A stretch of 64,000 bases of DNA from Mesorhizobium sp. ES1-1 (GCF_020164785.1 NZ_JAIUGX010000004.1:372001-436000), one strand, 5' to 3'; positions 1-11,566 are shown, counted from the first letter of the stretch. The notes: a model not told the origin generated them from the letters alone. Numbers and translations are program-made.

Positions 1-1
1 C

Positions 2-808
2 GCCGGCGCCTATATTTGCGGCGAGGAGACGGCGCTGCTCGAAAGCCTCGAAGGCAAGAAGGGTCAGCCCAGGCTGAAGCCGCCATTCCCGGCCAATGTC
101 GGCCTCTATGGCTGCCCGACCACCGTCAACAATGTCGAATCCATCGCGGTGGCGCCGACCATCCTGCGTCGTGGCGCGGCCTGGTTTTCGTCCTTCGGCA
201 GGCCCAACAATGTCGGCACCAAGCTGTTCTGCATCTCGGGTCACGTCAACAATCCGTGCACCGTCGAAGAAGCCATGTCGATCCCGTTCCGCGAGTTGAT
301 CGAGACGCATTGCGGCGGCATTCGCGGCGGTTGGGACAATCTGCTGGCGGTGATCCCGGGCGGCGCTTCGGTGCCGCTGGTCCCTGCCGAACAGATCATT
401 GACGCGCCGATGGATTTCGATGCGCTGCGCGATCTCAAATCCGGCCTCGGCACCGCGGCCGTCATCGTCATGGACAAGTCCACCGATATCGTCAAAGCCA
501 TCGCGCGCTTGTCCTACTTCTACAAGCACGAGAGCTGCGGCCAATGCACGCCGTGCCGCGAAGGCACCGGCTGGATGTGGCGGGTGATGGAGCGGCTTGT
601 GCGCGGCGAGGCGCAGAAGCGCGAGATCGACATGCTGCTCGACGTCACCAAGCAGATCGAGGGCCATACGATCTGCGCGCTGGGCGATGCGGCGGCTTGG
701 CCAATCCAGGGCCTGATGCGGCATTTCCGCGGCGAGGTGGAGCGCCGCATCGACGAGTTTTCGCGCAACGCGCACCGGGCCGAGCCCGTGCTGGTGGCTG
801 CGGAATAG
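2..808 (+). CDS. nuoF: NADH-quinone oxidoreductase subunit F, 3' part (5' end outside window)
   Basis: The 51-kDa flavoprotein subunit of respiratory complex I binds NADH and FMN and carries Fe-S cluster N3. The reading frame is already open at base 2, so the FMN/NADH-binding first part lies upstream and about 268 codons are visible. The N3 cysteines are clear: a C-x2-C-x2-C group at codons 536, 545 and 554 and a fourth Cys at 674, followed by ALGDAA as usual in this family. It is the first gene of the run of complex I genes in the window; a 79-bp gap precedes the next gene. Family assignment is secure. Nothing in the visible part is abnormal. Confidence 0.97.
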   Translation, partial: AGAYICGEETALLESLEGKKGQPRLKPPFPANVGLYGCPTTVNNVESIAVAPTILRRGAAWFSSFGRPNNVGTKLFCISGHVNNPCTVEEAMSIPFRELIETHCGGIRGGWDNLLAVIPGGASVPLVPAEQIIDAPMDFDALRDLKSGLGTAAVIVMDKSTDIVKAIARLSYFYKHESCGQCTPCREGTGWMWRVMERLVRGEAQKREIDMLLDVTKQIEGHTICALGDAAAWPIQGLMRHFRGEVERRIDEFSRNAHRAEPVLVAAE

Positions 809-887
809 AGACCATTCTGAACGCGGGCAAACGCCCATAAAGAGGAAGCCGGGCTGGGGCACACGAAGAAACGACTAAGGAGATCCA

Positions 888-1562
888 ATGTCGCCCTATT
901 CGAAAGCCTACCCATTGTTGGCCAATCTGGACCAGATCGAGAAGATGAACCAGGACCTGATCAGGATGATGCCGAAGGAGATGGCGAGCGCCGTCAACCT
1001 TTTCGCGCATCCTGTCGCGGGTGCGGCGGCAATGTCGGCGCTCGGCATCGGCCTCGCCAACCATGCGTTCGGCGTGTGGATGGGCGCTTTCAGCGGCGCG
1101 GCGGAAGCTTCGCAGCGCATGATGCAGCCCATCGTCGACGATTTCGAGGCGCGCGCGCAGCGGGTCTCGCAGACGGCCAAGACTGCCTCCAAGGCCCGTG
1201 CGGCAACCAGGACACTTATCGCGGAGGCGCAATCCTTCGCGCAGGACGTGACGGACATGGTCGCCCGCGAGGCCGTGGAGACAGAGCGGGCGACGGCCGC
1301 GCCGGCCAAGGTGTCGCCGAGGGAATTGCGGCAGCCGATAGCCATGGATCGCCCGGCGAAGCCGTCGGACCTCAAAGCGATACCGGGCATCGGCCCGAAG
1401 CTCGAGAAGGTGCTCAACGGCCTCGGCATCTGGACCTATGCGCAGATCGCCGCATGGACGCCGGACGAGATCGCCTGGGTCGAGGATTATCTTTCGCTCA
1501 CCGGCCGGGTCGGCCGCGATGATTGGATTGCCCGGGCGGCGGCGTTGGCCGCCACGAAATGA
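888..1562 (+). CDS. Helix-hairpin-helix protein inserted between nuoF and nuoG
   Basis: A 224-residue protein on the complex I strand. Residues 161-224 form a helix-hairpin-helix-like module with the core IPGIGPKLEKVLNGLGI followed by a W-rich stretch. This module also occurs as a C-terminal extension of NuoE in rhizobia (family knowledge, not visible here). Residues 1-150 are Ala/Met-rich and helical, with spaced Gln and Ala and a phasin-like look, and contain no catalytic motif. The start is ATG with an AAGGAG-type site 9 bp upstream. A role as an accessory or assembly factor of complex I is inferred only from position. It could instead be a passenger gene. Confidence 0.8.
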   Translation: MSPYSKAYPLLANLDQIEKMNQDLIRMMPKEMASAVNLFAHPVAGAAAMSALGIGLANHAFGVWMGAFSGAAEASQRMMQPIVDDFEARAQRVSQTAKTASKARAATRTLIAEAQSFAQDVTDMVAREAVETERATAAPAKVSPRELRQPIAMDRPAKPSDLKAIPGIGPKLEKVLNGLGIWTYAQIAAWTPDEIAWVEDYLSLTGRVGRDDWIARAAALAATK

Positions 1563-1634
1563 TGAAATGCCGGGTGCGGCTTGTGCCGCGCCCGGAAATT
1601 GAGATTGCGGGAAATCCGCAGGGGTTCGAGGCGA

Positions 1635-3716
1635 ATGGCAAAGCTCAAGGTCGACGGGAAAGAGATCACTGTACCCGACCACTACACGCTGCTGCAGGCA
1701 GCAGAGGACGCGGGCGCGGAAGTGCCGCGCTTCTGCTTCCACGAGCGGTTGTCGATCGCCGGCAATTGCCGCATGTGCCTGATCGAGGTTAAGGGCGGAC
1801 CGCCCAAGCCGCAGGCGTCCTGCGCCATGAATGTGCGCGACCTTCGTCCGGGGCCGAATGGCGAAGCGCCGGAAATCTTTACCAACACGCCGATGGTCAA
1901 GAAGGCCAGGGAAGGCGTGATGGAGTTCCTGCTGATCAACCATCCGCTGGATTGCCCGATCTGCGACCAGGGCGGCGAGTGCGACCTGCAGGACCAGGCG
2001 ATGGCCTTCGGCGTGGATTCATCGCGCTATCACGAGAACAAGCGTGCGGTCGAGGACAAGTATATCGGCCCGCTGGTCAAGACGGTGATGAACCGCTGCA
2101 TCCACTGCACGCGCTGCGTGCGCTTCACCACGGAGGTCGCCGGCATTTCGGAGCTCGGCCTGATCGGGCGAGGCGAGGATGCGGAGATCACCACCTATCT
2201 CGAACAGGCGATGACTTCGGAACTGCAGGGCAATGTGATCGACCTGTGCCCGGTCGGCGCGCTGACCTCGAAGCCTTTTGCCTTCCAGGCGCGGCCGTGG
2301 GAACTGAGCAAGACCGAATCCATCGACGTGATGGACGCTGTCGGCTCGGCGATCCGCGTCGACAGTCGCGGCCGTGAAGTGATGCGCATCCTGCCGCGTG
2401 TCAACGAGGCGGTGAACGAGGAATGGATCTCCGACAAGACCCGCTTCATCTGGGACGGCCTGCGCACGCAGCGCCTCGACCGTCCCTATGTGCGCAGGGA
2501 CGGCAAGCTCGTTGCGGCCAGTTGGGCCGAGGCGTTCGCTGCGATCAAGGACGCGGTGTCGAAGACGGCGCCCGAGAAAATTGGCGCTATTGCCGGCGAT
2601 CTCGCCGCTGTCGAGGAGATCTACGCGCTGAAGCAGCTGATGGCCTCGCTCGGCTCGAAGAACACGGATTGCCGTCAGGACGGCGCCGCGCTTGACCCGG
2701 CGTTTGGCCGGGCCAGCTATATTTTCAACCCTACCATCGAAGGCATCGAGCAGGCTGACGCGGTGCTAATCATCGGCGCCAATCCGCGCTATGAAGCCTC
2801 ACTGCTCAATGCCCGCATCCGCAAGCGCTGGCGGCTGGGCAATCTGCCCGTCGGTGTGATCGGCGATGTCGGCGATACGCGCTATGATTACGAGCAGCTG
2901 GGCGCGGGGCCGGATTCGCTGAAGGATCTGGCAGACGGCAATGGGAAGTTCTTCCAGAAGCTGAAGAAGGCTACGCATCCGCTCATCATCGTCGGCCAAG
3001 GCGCCCTGGCGCGTGCCGACGGCGCGGCGGTGCTCGGCCAGGCGGCACGGCTCGCCGGCGCCGTCAACGCGGCGCGGGCGGATTGGAACGGCTTTGCGGT
3101 GCTGCACAATGCGGCTGGCCGCGTCGGCGGTCTCGATCTCGGCTTCGTGCCGGGCGAGGGCGGCAAGGATGTCGCGGGCATGCTGGGCGAGATGGAACTT
3201 CTGTTCCTGCTCGGCGCCGACGAGATCGACATGGCTAGGACTGGCGGCGCTTTCGTCGTCTATATCGGTACACATGGCGACCAGGGCGCGCACCGCGCCA
3301 ATGTCATCCTGCCGGCGGCGGCCTATACCGAAAAGTCGGGCACCTATGTCAACACGGAAGGCCGCGTGCAGCAGACCAACCGTGCCGGCTTCGCGCCGGG
3401 CGAGGCGCGCGAGGACTGGGCGATCCTGCGGGCGCTGTCCGATGTGCTGGGCAAGAAGCTGCCGTTCGATTCGCTGGCGCAGCTGCGCGCGAAATTGTAT
3501 GGCGACTACCCGCATATGGCTCGCATCGATCAGGTCGAAGCCGGCAACGCCGAGGATGTGGCCAAGCTGGCGCTGATTGGCGGGCAGCTGAACAAGGGCG
3601 CCTTTACATCTCCGGTCACGGATTTCTACCTGACCAATCCGATCGCGCGGGCTTCGGCCGTGATGGCGGAATGTTCGGCACTGGCCAAGAGCGGCTTCAA
3701 GCAGGCGGCGGAATAA
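1635..3716 (+). CDS. nuoG: NADH-quinone oxidoreductase subunit G
   Basis: The 75-kDa Fe-S subunit of complex I (693 residues) passes electrons from NADH through a chain of clusters. The [2Fe-2S] ligands are C34, C45, C48 and C63. A cluster-binding segment [10 protein letters not shown] and a later CIHCTRC follow. The remainder is the molybdopterin-oxidoreductase-like fold, which here is structural. The ATG at 1635 was preferred over an in-frame start at 1581 because MAKLKVDG begins the family homology and is preceded by a purine-rich GGGG site. The stop at 3716 lies 2 bp before nuoH. Length and motif order are normal for alphaproteobacteria. Confidence 0.97.
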   Translation: MAKLKVDGKEITVPDHYTLLQAAEDAGAEVPRFCFHERLSIAGNCRMCLIEVKGGPPKPQASCAMNVRDLRPGPNGEAPEIFTNTPMVKKAREGVMEFLLINHPLDCPICDQGGECDLQDQAMAFGVDSSRYHENKRAVEDKYIGPLVKTVMNRCIHCTRCVRFTTEVAGISELGLIGRGEDAEITTYLEQAMTSELQGNVIDLCPVGALTSKPFAFQARPWELSKTESIDVMDAVGSAIRVDSRGREVMRILPRVNEAVNEEWISDKTRFIWDGLRTQRLDRPYVRRDGKLVAASWAEAFAAIKDAVSKTAPEKIGAIAGDLAAVEEIYALKQLMASLGSKNTDCRQDGAALDPAFGRASYIFNPTIEGIEQADAVLIIGANPRYEASLLNARIRKRWRLGNLPVGVIGDVGDTRYDYEQLGAGPDSLKDLADGNGKFFQKLKKATHPLIIVGQGALARADGAAVLGQAARLAGAVNAARADWNGFAVLHNAAGRVGGLDLGFVPGEGGKDVAGMLGEMELLFLLGADEIDMARTGGAFVVYIGTHGDQGAHRANVILPAAAYTEKSGTYVNTEGRVQQTNRAGFAPGEAREDWAILRALSDVLGKKLPFDSLAQLRAKLYGDYPHMARIDQVEAGNAEDVAKLALIGGQLNKGAFTSPVTDFYLTNPIARASAVMAECSALAKSGFKQAAE

Positions 3717-3718
3717 GC

Positions 3719-4762
3719 ATGGATACTTTCTTTTCCTTCTACGTGCTGCCGGCGCTGATCATCCTGCTGAAGTCGGTCGTGCTGATCGTCGTGCTGCTGA
3801 TCTTCGTCGCCTACGTCCTCTACGCCGACCGCAAGATCTGGGCGGCCGTGCAACTGCGCCGCGGCCCCAACGTCGTCGGCCCCTGGGGCACGCTGCAGGC
3901 CTTCGCCGACCTGTTGAAGTTCGTCTTCAAGGAGCCGGTGATCCCATCGGGCGCCAACAAAGGTGTGTTCCTGCTGGCGCCGCTGGTATCGGCGGTGCTG
4001 GCGATCTCGGCCTGGGCGGTCATTCCGGTCAGCAATGGCTGGGCCGTCGCCAACGTGAATATCGGCATCCTCTATGTCTTCGCCGTCTCCTCGCTGGAGG
4101 TCTACGGCGTGATCATGGGTGGCTGGGCGTCCAACTCCAAATATCCATTTCTCGGCGCGTTGCGTTCGGCCGCCCAGATGGTGTCCTACGAAGTCTCGAT
4201 CGGTTTCGTCATCGTCACGGTGCTGCTCACCGCCGGCTCGCTCAACCTGACCGACATCGTGCTGTCGCAGCATGACGGGTTGGGCACGCGACTTGGCCTG
4301 CCCAACACCTTCCTCGACTGGAACTGGCTGGCCCTGTTCCCCATGTTCGTCATCTTCTTCATCTCGGCGCTGGCCGAGACCAACCGGCCGCCCTTCGACC
4401 TGGTGGAAGCCGAATCGGAACTGGTCGCCGGCCACATGGTCGAATATTCGTCGACGCCGTTCCTGCTGTTCTTCCTCGGCGAATATGTCGCCATCGTGCT
4501 GATGTGCGCGCTAGCCACAATCCTGTTCCTCGGCGGCTGGCTGCCCCCGTTCAACTTCGCGCCGTTCACCTGGGTGCCGGGCGTCATCTGGTTCGTGCTG
4601 AAGGTGTGCTTCGTGTTCTTCGGCATCTCCATGGTGAAGGCCTTCGTGCCGCGCTACCGCTATGACCAGCTGATGCGGCTCGGCTGGAAAGTGTTCTTGC
4701 CGATCTCGCTGTTCATGGTCGTCCTCACCGCGGCCTTCCTCAAGATCACGGGGTTTGCGTGA
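3719..4762 (+). CDS. nuoH: NADH-quinone oxidoreductase subunit H
   Basis: A 347-residue membrane subunit (ND1 family) that helps form the quinone chamber at the junction of the peripheral and membrane arms of complex I. About eight hydrophobic segments are visible. The family segments [17 protein letters not shown] near the N-terminus and [19 protein letters not shown] in a cytoplasmic loop are intact. The start at 3719 lies 2 bp after nuoG. The TGA overlaps the ATG of the next small gene, which implies translational coupling. Confidence 0.97.
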   Translation: MDTFFSFYVLPALIILLKSVVLIVVLLIFVAYVLYADRKIWAAVQLRRGPNVVGPWGTLQAFADLLKFVFKEPVIPSGANKGVFLLAPLVSAVLAISAWAVIPVSNGWAVANVNIGILYVFAVSSLEVYGVIMGGWASNSKYPFLGALRSAAQMVSYEVSIGFVIVTVLLTAGSLNLTDIVLSQHDGLGTRLGLPNTFLDWNWLALFPMFVIFFISALAETNRPPFDLVEAESELVAGHMVEYSSTPFLLFFLGEYVAIVLMCALATILFLGGWLPPFNFAPFTWVPGVIWFVLKVCFVFFGISMVKAFVPRYRYDQLMRLGWKVFLPISLFMVVLTAAFLKITGFA

Positions 4763-4959
4763 TGTCCTATGAAATTGGTGGGGCGATCGTAGGCTTCGTG
4801 TTTGCAACGGTCGAATTCTTTCTGCTTCGCAGCTATTGGCTGAAGCCTGAGTTTCCTACGCCAGGCCGAGGTATCCTCAGGGGCGTGGCGTTGTTCGGTT
4901 TTGTCTTTCTGCCGATTGTCGGATGGGTTCAGGGTATGAAACTATCGGGAGCTCTTTGA
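4762..4959 (+). CDS. Small two-helix membrane protein between nuoH and nuoI
   Basis: A 65-residue protein that I cannot assign to a named family. It has two hydrophobic segments, roughly residues 6-24 and 38-56, separated by a short basic, Pro-rich loop. Its ATG shares bases with the TGA of nuoH, and its TGA shares bases with the ATG of nuoI (TGATG on both sides), so it is fully embedded in the translational coupling of the operon. Codon choice looks less GC-biased at third positions than in its neighbours. The position suggests a complex I accessory subunit or assembly peptide, but this is inference. It may instead be a late insertion. Confidence 0.75.
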   Translation: MSYEIGGAIVGFVFATVEFFLLRSYWLKPEFPTPGRGILRGVALFGFVFLPIVGWVQGMKLSGAL

Positions 4960-5450
4960 TGGGTGCGCTCGCTCAAGCCGCAAAATCGCTGCTGCTGCAG
5001 GATTTCGTCAGCGCCTTCTTCCTGTCGATGCGCCAGTTCTTCGCGCCGAAGGAGACGATCAACTATCCGCACGAGAAGGGGCCGACCAGCCCGCGCTTCC
5101 GGGGCGAGCACGCCCTGCGGCGCTATCCCAATGGCGAGGAACGCTGTATCGCCTGCAAATTGTGCGAGGCGATCTGCCCGGCACAGGCCATCACCATCGA
5201 GGCGGGGCCGCGCCGCAATGACGGCACGCGCCGCACGGTGCGCTACGACATCGACATGGTGAAGTGCATTTATTGCGGCTTCTGCCAGGAAGCCTGCCCT
5301 GTCGACGCCATCGTCGAGGGGCCCAATTTCGAGTTCGCGACGGAGACGCGTGAGGAACTCTACTACGACAAGGAGAGGCTGTTGGCGAATGGCGACCGGT
5401 GGGAGCGCGAACTGGCGCGCAACATCTCGCTGGACTCGCCCTATCGCTGA
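4959..5450 (+). CDS. nuoI: NADH-quinone oxidoreductase subunit I
   Basis: A 163-residue TYKY/PSST-arm ferredoxin subunit that carries clusters N6a and N6b, the last steps before cluster N2 and quinone. Two complete 4Fe-4S motifs are visible, [12 protein letters not shown] and [12 protein letters not shown]. The start at 4959 is chosen because [13 protein letters not shown] begins the usual N-terminal amphipathic helix and overlaps the preceding stop. The gene is followed by an unusually long 233-bp gap that contains an extragenic palindrome. Confidence 0.97.
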   Translation: MGALAQAAKSLLLQDFVSAFFLSMRQFFAPKETINYPHEKGPTSPRFRGEHALRRYPNGEERCIACKLCEAICPAQAITIEAGPRRNDGTRRTVRYDIDMVKCIYCGFCQEACPVDAIVEGPNFEFATETREELYYDKERLLANGDRWERELARNISLDSPYR

Positions 5451-5490
5451 TATTTGACGCAAGGACGGGGCGAGGGGCCTCGTCCAGAGG

Positions 5491-5529
5491 ATGATCCCGA
5501 AAAGTTGCAGGCTTTTCGGACGAGATCAT
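5491..5529. repeat. Rhizobial-type extragenic palindrome inside the nuo operon
   Basis: An imperfect inverted repeat with outer arms ATGATC and GATCAT and inner arms CGAAAAG and CTTTTCG around a short spacer. It lies in the 233-bp space between nuoI and nuoJ. This resembles a short dispersed palindrome that I recall as common in Mesorhizobium and related genomes. I see no second copy in the window, so its repetitive status rests on that recollection. It could form an mRNA hairpin that separates nuoI from nuoJ. Confidence 0.6.
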
Positions 5530-5683
5530 CTTCCGGAATTCAGAATGGCCCATGTTTCTATCGATCAGGTCTTTCAACCCGATCGGAACATGGGCTAGGA
5601 ACACGCACCTTGCCGACCGGAGGCGGTCGCAAATATCGGACGCGGCGTCAGCGCCATGTTCGAACAGGAACCCGGGGGAACCC

Positions 5684-6304
5684 ATGCTGAGTGGACTAGA
5701 GGCGGCCTTTTTCTACCTCTTCGCCTTTGTCGCAGTGGCATCGGCGTTCATGGTCATTTCGTCGCGCAACCCCGTGCATTCGGTGCTGTTCCTCATCCTG
5801 ACCTTCTTCAATGCGGCCGGCCTGTTCATGCTGACCGGCGCCGAGTTCCTGGCGATGATCCTGCTCGTCGTCTATGTTGGCGCGGTCATGGTGCTGTTCC
5901 TGTTCGTCGTCATGATGCTCGACGTCGACTTTGCCGAACTGAAGAGCGGCGCCCTGCAATATGCGCCGATCGGCGCGCTTGTCGGGCTGATCCTGGCGGC
6001 GGAGCTGATCGTCGTGCTCGGCGGCTACACCTTCGCGCCACAACTGGCCTCGACAGTGTCGAAACCCATCCCCGATCTCGTGGCGCGTTCGAACACCGCC
6101 GCCCTCGGCGACATACTCTACACGGACTATCTCTATTACTTCCAGGTTTCGGGCCTCATCCTGCTGGTGGCCATGATCGGCGCGATCGTTTTGACGCTGC
6201 GCCACAAGGAAGGCGTCAAGCGGCAGTCTATCGCGGCCCAGGTCGCCCGCACGCCGGCGACAGGCATGGAAATCCGCAAGGTCAAGTCGGGCGAGGGGCT
6301 CTGA
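5684..6304 (+). CDS. nuoJ: NADH-quinone oxidoreductase subunit J
   Basis: A 206-residue ND6-family membrane subunit of complex I with five hydrophobic segments. The conserved third helix region [23 protein letters not shown] (interrupted here as [18 protein letters not shown]) is intact. The ATG at 5684 was preferred to an in-frame upstream start at 5552 because the upstream codons are hydrophilic, lie in the intergenic palindrome region and do not resemble the family. A GGGGG-rich ribosome site precedes 5684. The stop is 1 bp before nuoK. Confidence 0.96.
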   Translation: MLSGLEAAFFYLFAFVAVASAFMVISSRNPVHSVLFLILTFFNAAGLFMLTGAEFLAMILLVVYVGAVMVLFLFVVMMLDVDFAELKSGALQYAPIGALVGLILAAELIVVLGGYTFAPQLASTVSKPIPDLVARSNTAALGDILYTDYLYYFQVSGLILLVAMIGAIVLTLRHKEGVKRQSIAAQVARTPATGMEIRKVKSGEGL

Positions 6305-6305
6305 G

Positions 6306-6614
6306 ATGGTTGTCGGCATCGCGCATTATCTGACCGTATCGGCGATCCTGTTCACGCTCGGCGTGTTCGGCATCTTCCTCAATCGCAAGAACGTCATCGT
6401 CATCCTGATGTCGGTCGAGCTGATCCTGCTGGCGGTCAACATCAACTTCGTCGCCTTCTCGGCGGCGCTGGGCGATCTGGTGGGCCAGGTGTTCGCACTG
6501 TTCGTGCTGACGGTCGCAGCGGCAGAGGCTGCCATCGGACTTGCCATTCTCGTCGTCTTCTTCCGCAACCGCGGCTCGATCGCGGTCGAAGACGTGAACA
6601 TGATGAAGGGTTGA
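6306..6614 (+). CDS. nuoK: NADH-quinone oxidoreductase subunit K
   Basis: A 102-residue ND4L-family subunit with three transmembrane helices. The two conserved membrane glutamates of the proton pathway are present in the [10 protein letters not shown] and [10 protein letters not shown] segments. Normal length; 1 bp after nuoJ and 10 bp before nuoL. Confidence 0.96.
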   Translation: MVVGIAHYLTVSAILFTLGVFGIFLNRKNVIVILMSVELILLAVNINFVAFSAALGDLVGQVFALFVLTVAAAEAAIGLAILVVFFRNRGSIAVEDVNMMKG

Positions 6615-6624
6615 CGGAACCACC

Positions 6625-8598
6625 ATGTATCAGGCCATCGTCTTCCTTCCCCTGCTCGGCTTCCTGATCGTCGGCCTGTTCGGCACGTCGCTGGGCGCCA
6701 AGGCGTCCGAATACATCACCTCCGGGTTCCTGGTGATATCAGCGGTGCTGTCATGGGTTGCGTTCTTCAGCGTCGGCTTCGGCGAGGCGCAAGCGTTCAC
6801 CGTGCCGGTGATGCGCTGGATCCAGTCGGGCGGCGTCGAAGCGTCGTGGGCGTTGCGGATCGATACGCTGACGGTGGTGATGCTGGTGGTGGTCAACACG
6901 GTGTCGGCACTGGTCCACATTTATTCGATCGGCTACATGCACCACGACCCGAACCGGCCGCGCTTTTTTGCCTATCTGTCGCTGTTCACCTTCGCCATGC
7001 TGATGCTGGTGACGTCGGACAATCTGGTGCAGATGTTCTTCGGCTGGGAAGGTGTTGGCCTTGCGTCCTACCTGCTGATCGGCTTCTGGTACAAGAAGCC
7101 GTCGGCCAACGCCGCAGCAATAAAGGCCTTCGTCGTCAACCGCGTCGGCGATTTCGGTTTCGCGCTCGGCATCTTCGGCGTGTTCGTGCTGTTTGGGTCC
7201 GTGAATCTCAGCACAATCTTCGCCAATGCTGCCACCTTCATCCCCGCTGAAGGCGCGCCGCATGGCGCTGCCGTCCTGACCTTTCTCGGCCATGCGCTGG
7301 ATCGGCAGGGGGCCATGACCATCGTTTGCCTGCTGCTGTTCATGGGCGCCATGGGCAAGTCGGCGCAGGTGCCGCTGCACACCTGGCTGCCGGACGCAAT
7401 GGAAGGTCCGACGCCGGTGTCCGCGCTGATCCACGCGGCCACAATGGTGACGGCCGGCGTGTTCATGCTGGCGCGGCTTTCGCCGCTGTTCGAGCTGTCG
7501 CATTCGGCGCTGACCGTTGTCACATTCATCGGCGCTTTCACCGCGTTCTTCGCGGCGACCGTCGGCCTGGTGCAAAACGACATCAAGCGCGTCATCGCCT
7601 ATTCGACCTGCTCGCAGCTGGGCTACATGTTCGTGGCGCTCGGCGTCGGCGCCTATGGTGCGGCCATCTTCCACCTGTTCACCCATGCCTTCTTCAAGGC
7701 GCTGCTGTTCCTTGGGTCGGGCTCGGTCATCCATGCCGTTTCCGACGAGCAGGACATGCGCAGGATGGGCGGCTTGCGGAAGCTGATCCCGACCACCTAC
7801 TGGATGATGGTGATCGGCACGCTGGCGCTGACCGGCGTCGGCATACCGGTGACGGTCATCGGCACTGCCGGCTTCTTCTCCAAGGACGCCATCATCGAAA
7901 CCGCCTTTGCCGGCCACAATGCGGTCGCAGGCCTCGCCTTTGTTCTGCTGGTCGTCGCCGCCTGCTTCACCTCCTTCTATTCCTGGCGGCTGATCTTCAT
8001 GACCTTCCACGGCAAGCCACGGGCCAGCCACGATGTGATGCACCATGTCCATGAATCGCCGCCGGTGATGCTGGTGCCTCTGTTCATCCTGGCGGCGGGC
8101 GCCCTGTTTGCCGGCATCATCTTCCATGGCTTCTTCATCGGCGAAGGTTACGCCGACTTCTGGAAGGCGTCGCTGTTCACGCTGCCGGACAATCATATCC
8201 TGCACGAGATCCATGAACTGCCGCTGTGGGTCGAACTGTCGCCCTTCATCGCCATGCTCATCGGCTTCGCGCTGGCCTGGAAGTTCTACATCCGCTCGCC
8301 GGAGATGCCCGTCAACCTCGCCGCCCAGCATCGCGGGCTCTACGCCTTCCTGCTCAACAAGTGGTATTTCGACGAGCTGTATGACTTCCTGTTCGTGCGG
8401 CCGGCCAAGCGCCTTGGCACCTTCCTGTGGAAGACCGGCGACGGCACCATCATCGATGGGATCGGGCCGGATGGCATTTCGGCGCGCGTCGTCGATATCA
8501 CCGACCGCGCCATGAAGCTGCAGACCGGCTACCTCTACCATTATGCGTTCGCCATGCTGATCGGCGTTGCCGCACTCGTCACCTGGATGATGCTCTGA
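6625..8598 (+). CDS. nuoL: NADH-quinone oxidoreductase subunit L
   Basis: A 657-residue antiporter-like proton-pumping subunit (ND5 family) at the distal end of the complex I membrane arm. It shows the [16 protein letters not shown] segment, [20 protein letters not shown] with the conserved Pro and Lys/His neighbourhood, and the C-terminal lateral-helix region typical of NuoL. The start is ATG 10 bp after nuoK. The TGA overlaps the ATG of nuoM at 8598. Confidence 0.97.
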   Translation: MYQAIVFLPLLGFLIVGLFGTSLGAKASEYITSGFLVISAVLSWVAFFSVGFGEAQAFTVPVMRWIQSGGVEASWALRIDTLTVVMLVVVNTVSALVHIYSIGYMHHDPNRPRFFAYLSLFTFAMLMLVTSDNLVQMFFGWEGVGLASYLLIGFWYKKPSANAAAIKAFVVNRVGDFGFALGIFGVFVLFGSVNLSTIFANAATFIPAEGAPHGAAVLTFLGHALDRQGAMTIVCLLLFMGAMGKSAQVPLHTWLPDAMEGPTPVSALIHAATMVTAGVFMLARLSPLFELSHSALTVVTFIGAFTAFFAATVGLVQNDIKRVIAYSTCSQLGYMFVALGVGAYGAAIFHLFTHAFFKALLFLGSGSVIHAVSDEQDMRRMGGLRKLIPTTYWMMVIGTLALTGVGIPVTVIGTAGFFSKDAIIETAFAGHNAVAGLAFVLLVVAACFTSFYSWRLIFMTFHGKPRASHDVMHHVHESPPVMLVPLFILAAGALFAGIIFHGFFIGEGYADFWKASLFTLPDNHILHEIHELPLWVELSPFIAMLIGFALAWKFYIRSPEMPVNLAAQHRGLYAFLLNKWYFDELYDFLFVRPAKRLGTFLWKTGDGTIIDGIGPDGISARVVDITDRAMKLQTGYLYHYAFAMLIGVAALVTWMML

Positions 8599-10106
8599 TG
8601 ACCGCCTGGTCCAATCTTCTCTCGCTGGTCACCTTCCTTCCGCTCGTTGGTGTGTTGCTCATCCTGTTCATCAGGGATGACAGCGACAATGCGCGCCGCA
8701 ACATCCGCGCTATCGCGCTGCTGACGACGACGTTCACCTTCCTTGTCTCGCTGTTCATCTGGACCGGTTTCGACAATTCGCAGGCCGGCTTCCAGTTCGT
8801 CGAAAAGGTCGCCTGGCTCGACTCCGGCATTTCCTATCACATGGGTGTCGACGGCATCTCGATGCTCTTCGTCATCCTGACGACATTCCTGATGCCGCTC
8901 TGCATCCTGGCCTCGTGGGAATCGATCGAGAAGCGCGTCAAGGCCTATATGATCGCCTTCCTGCTGCTCGAGACGCTGATGATCGGCGTGTTCTGCGCGC
9001 TGGACATCGTGCTGTTCTACGTCTTCTTCGAAGCCGGCCTGATCCCGATGTTCATCATCATCGGCGTATGGGGCGGCAAGCGGCGCGTCTACGCCTCATT
9101 CAAGTTCTTCCTCTACACGCTGGCCGGTTCGGTGCTGATGCTTCTCGCCATCATGGCGATGTTCTTCGAGTCCGGCACGACCGACATCCCAACGCTGCTG
9201 ACGCATAATTTCCCGGCCAACATGCAGACATGGCTGTGGCTCGCCTTCTTCGCCTCCTTCGCGGTGAAGATGCCGATGTGGCCGGTCCATACCTGGCTGC
9301 CCGACGCGCATGTCGAGGCGCCTACGGCCGGCTCGGTGATCCTGGCGGGCATTCTCTTGAAGATGGGCGGCTACGGCTTCCTGCGCTTCTCGCTGCCGAT
9401 GTTCCCGCTGGCGTCCGAGATGTTCGCGCCATTGGTCTTCGCGCTCTCCGTCGTCGCAATCATCTACACCTCGCTGGTGGCGCTGATGCAGCAGGACATG
9501 AAGAAGCTGATCGCCTATTCGTCGGTCGCCCATATGGGCTTCGTGACCATGGGCATCTTCGCCATGAACCAGGAAGGCGTGCAGGGCGCCATCTTCCAGA
9601 TGCTGAGCCACGGGCTGGTATCGGGCGCGCTGTTCCTGTGTGTCGGCGTCATCTATGACCGCATGCACACACGTGAGATCGCGGCCTATGGCGGCCTGGT
9701 CAACAACATGCCGAAATACGCGACCGTGTTCCTGATCTTCACCATGGCCAATGTCGGCCTGCCGGGGACCTCGGGTTTCATCGGCGAGTTCCTGACCATG
9801 CTCGGCGTGTTTCGGGTCAACACCTGGGTGGCGTTCTTCGCGGCCACCGGCGTTATCCTGTCTGCCGCCTATGCGCTCTGGCTCTATCGTCGGGTGATCT
9901 TCGGTGCCCTGACGAAGGATAGCCTCAAGGGCCTGCTCGACCTGTCGACACGCGAGAAGGCGATCATCTATCCGCTGGTGGTGCTGGTCATCTTCTTCGG
10001 CGTCTATCCCGCTCCCGTCTTCGACGCGACGGCCGAATCGGTCAAGTCGCTCGTCACCAATGTCACTGCATCCATCGGCGCCGCGCAAACCGCGGCGGCG
10101 AACTGA
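8598..10106 (+). CDS. nuoM: NADH-quinone oxidoreductase subunit M
   Basis: A 502-residue ND4-family antiporter-like subunit. The family landmarks are [20 protein letters not shown] with the essential glutamate, and [20 protein letters not shown]. About 14 hydrophobic segments are visible. The start at 8598 overlaps the nuoL stop; a much longer upstream in-frame extension (from 8427) reads through nuoL in another frame and is discarded. Confidence 0.97.
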   Translation: MTAWSNLLSLVTFLPLVGVLLILFIRDDSDNARRNIRAIALLTTTFTFLVSLFIWTGFDNSQAGFQFVEKVAWLDSGISYHMGVDGISMLFVILTTFLMPLCILASWESIEKRVKAYMIAFLLLETLMIGVFCALDIVLFYVFFEAGLIPMFIIIGVWGGKRRVYASFKFFLYTLAGSVLMLLAIMAMFFESGTTDIPTLLTHNFPANMQTWLWLAFFASFAVKMPMWPVHTWLPDAHVEAPTAGSVILAGILLKMGGYGFLRFSLPMFPLASEMFAPLVFALSVVAIIYTSLVALMQQDMKKLIAYSSVAHMGFVTMGIFAMNQEGVQGAIFQMLSHGLVSGALFLCVGVIYDRMHTREIAAYGGLVNNMPKYATVFLIFTMANVGLPGTSGFIGEFLTMLGVFRVNTWVAFFAATGVILSAAYALWLYRRVIFGALTKDSLKGLLDLSTREKAIIYPLVVLVIFFGVYPAPVFDATAESVKSLVTNVTASIGAAQTAAAN

Positions 10107-10124
10107 CCAGGGGTTTTGCGAACC

Positions 10125-11561
10125 ATGACGCCGGACCTTTTCGCCAGTCTTTCGCTCTCCACGCCGGAGTTGATCCTTGCCGCCGGAGCCCTCGCGCTTT
10201 TGATGGTCGGCGCGTATTCGCGTGCCAACACAAGCACCCTGGTCACCGGCCTGGCGGTCGCAGTGCTGGTGATCGCTGGCGGGTGGTTGATTCTCTACTC
10301 CGGTCAGGGCAGCGCCTTCGGCAATGCCTTTATCCAGGATTCCTTCTCGCGCTTCATGAAGGTGCTGGCGCTCATCGGATCGGCGGTGACGCTGCTGATG
10401 TCCGTGCGTTTCGCCAAGGCGGAGCATTTCGATAAGTTCGAATATCCGGTGCTGGTGCTTCTGTGCACGCTCGGCATGATGCTTATGATCTCGGCCAACG
10501 GCATGATCGGGCTTTATCTGGGGCTCGAACTGCAGTCGCTGGCCATCTACGTGCTTGCTGCGATCCACCGCGACAATCTGCGTTCCACCGAAGCCGGGTT
10601 GAAATACTTCGTCCTTGGTGCGCTCTCGTCGGGCATGCTGCTCTACGGCATCAGCCTGGTCTACGGCTACACCGGCAATACCGGCTTCCAGGAAATCGCG
10701 ACCGCGCTCGGCAGCGGCGAGCGCCAGCTTGGACTGGTTTTCGGCCTGGTTTTCGTATTGGCGGGAATAGCCTTCAAGATCTCGGCGGTGCCCTTCCACA
10801 TGTGGACGCCCGACGTCTATGAGGGCGCGCCGACCCCGGTGACGGCATTCCTGGCGGCGGCGCCGAAGATGGCGGCAATGGCGCTGATGGTGCGCGTGAC
10901 CATGGGCGCGTTCAAGCCGATCGCGTCTGACTGGCAGCAGATCATCGTCTTCATTTCTATCGCCTCGATGGTGCTCGGCTCCTTCGCGGCCATCGGCCAG
11001 ACCAACATCAAGCGCCTCATGGCCTATTCCTCAATCGGCCATATGGGTTATGCGCTCGTCGGCCTCGCGGCCAACAGCGAGGCAGGCGTGCGCGGCGTTG
11101 CCATCTACATGCTGATCTATCTGGTGATGACGCTCGGCACCTTCGCCTTCATCCTCGCCATGCGGCGCAAGGAAGGCCATGTCGAGCAGATCAGCGACCT
11201 GGCCGGCCTGTCATCGACCAATCCGGTCATGGCGACGATCCTCACCATCCTGATGTTCTCGCTGGCCGGCATTCCGCCGCTCGCCGGGTTCTGGGCGAAA
11301 TGGTACGTCTTCCTCGCTTCCATCAATGCCCATCTCTACGCACTGGCAATCATCGGCGTACTGTCGTCGGTGGTGGGTGCCTATTACTACCTTCGCATCA
11401 TCAAGATCATGTGGTTCGACGAGCCCGTCGGCGGCTTCCTGCCGATGGGCAGCGAACTGCGCCTTGTGCTCGGCGTCTCCGGCGCCTTCGTGCTGTTCTA
11501 TGTGCTGATCGGCGGGCCGATCGGCACCTATGCCGAAGCCGCCGCGAAGACGTTCTTCTAG
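10125..11561 (+). CDS. nuoN: NADH-quinone oxidoreductase subunit N
   Basis: A 478-residue ND2-family antiporter-like subunit, last of the complex I genes. [20 protein letters not shown] and the [12 protein letters not shown] helix are characteristic. The ATG at 10125 is used; an in-frame TTG three codons upstream is less likely. birA begins 5 bp after the stop, so it is probably co-transcribed. Confidence 0.97.
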   Translation: MTPDLFASLSLSTPELILAAGALALLMVGAYSRANTSTLVTGLAVAVLVIAGGWLILYSGQGSAFGNAFIQDSFSRFMKVLALIGSAVTLLMSVRFAKAEHFDKFEYPVLVLLCTLGMMLMISANGMIGLYLGLELQSLAIYVLAAIHRDNLRSTEAGLKYFVLGALSSGMLLYGISLVYGYTGNTGFQEIATALGSGERQLGLVFGLVFVLAGIAFKISAVPFHMWTPDVYEGAPTPVTAFLAAAPKMAAMALMVRVTMGAFKPIASDWQQIIVFISIASMVLGSFAAIGQTNIKRLMAYSSIGHMGYALVGLAANSEAGVRGVAIYMLIYLVMTLGTFAFILAMRRKEGHVEQISDLAGLSSTNPVMATILTILMFSLAGIPPLAGFWAKWYVFLASINAHLYALAIIGVLSSVVGAYYYLRIIKIMWFDEPVGGFLPMGSELRLVLGVSGAFVLFYVLIGGPIGTYAEAAAKTFF

Positions 11562-11566
11562 ACGGC

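Noticed and set aside
6751..8541. Long minus-strand open frame opposite nuoL (596 codons)
   Set aside because: It mirrors the codon pattern of nuoL in high-GC DNA; the translation is a low-complexity mix of H, R, D, E and Q with no domain. Similar shadows oppose nuoM/nuoN (9096-10799) and the region 645-1943.
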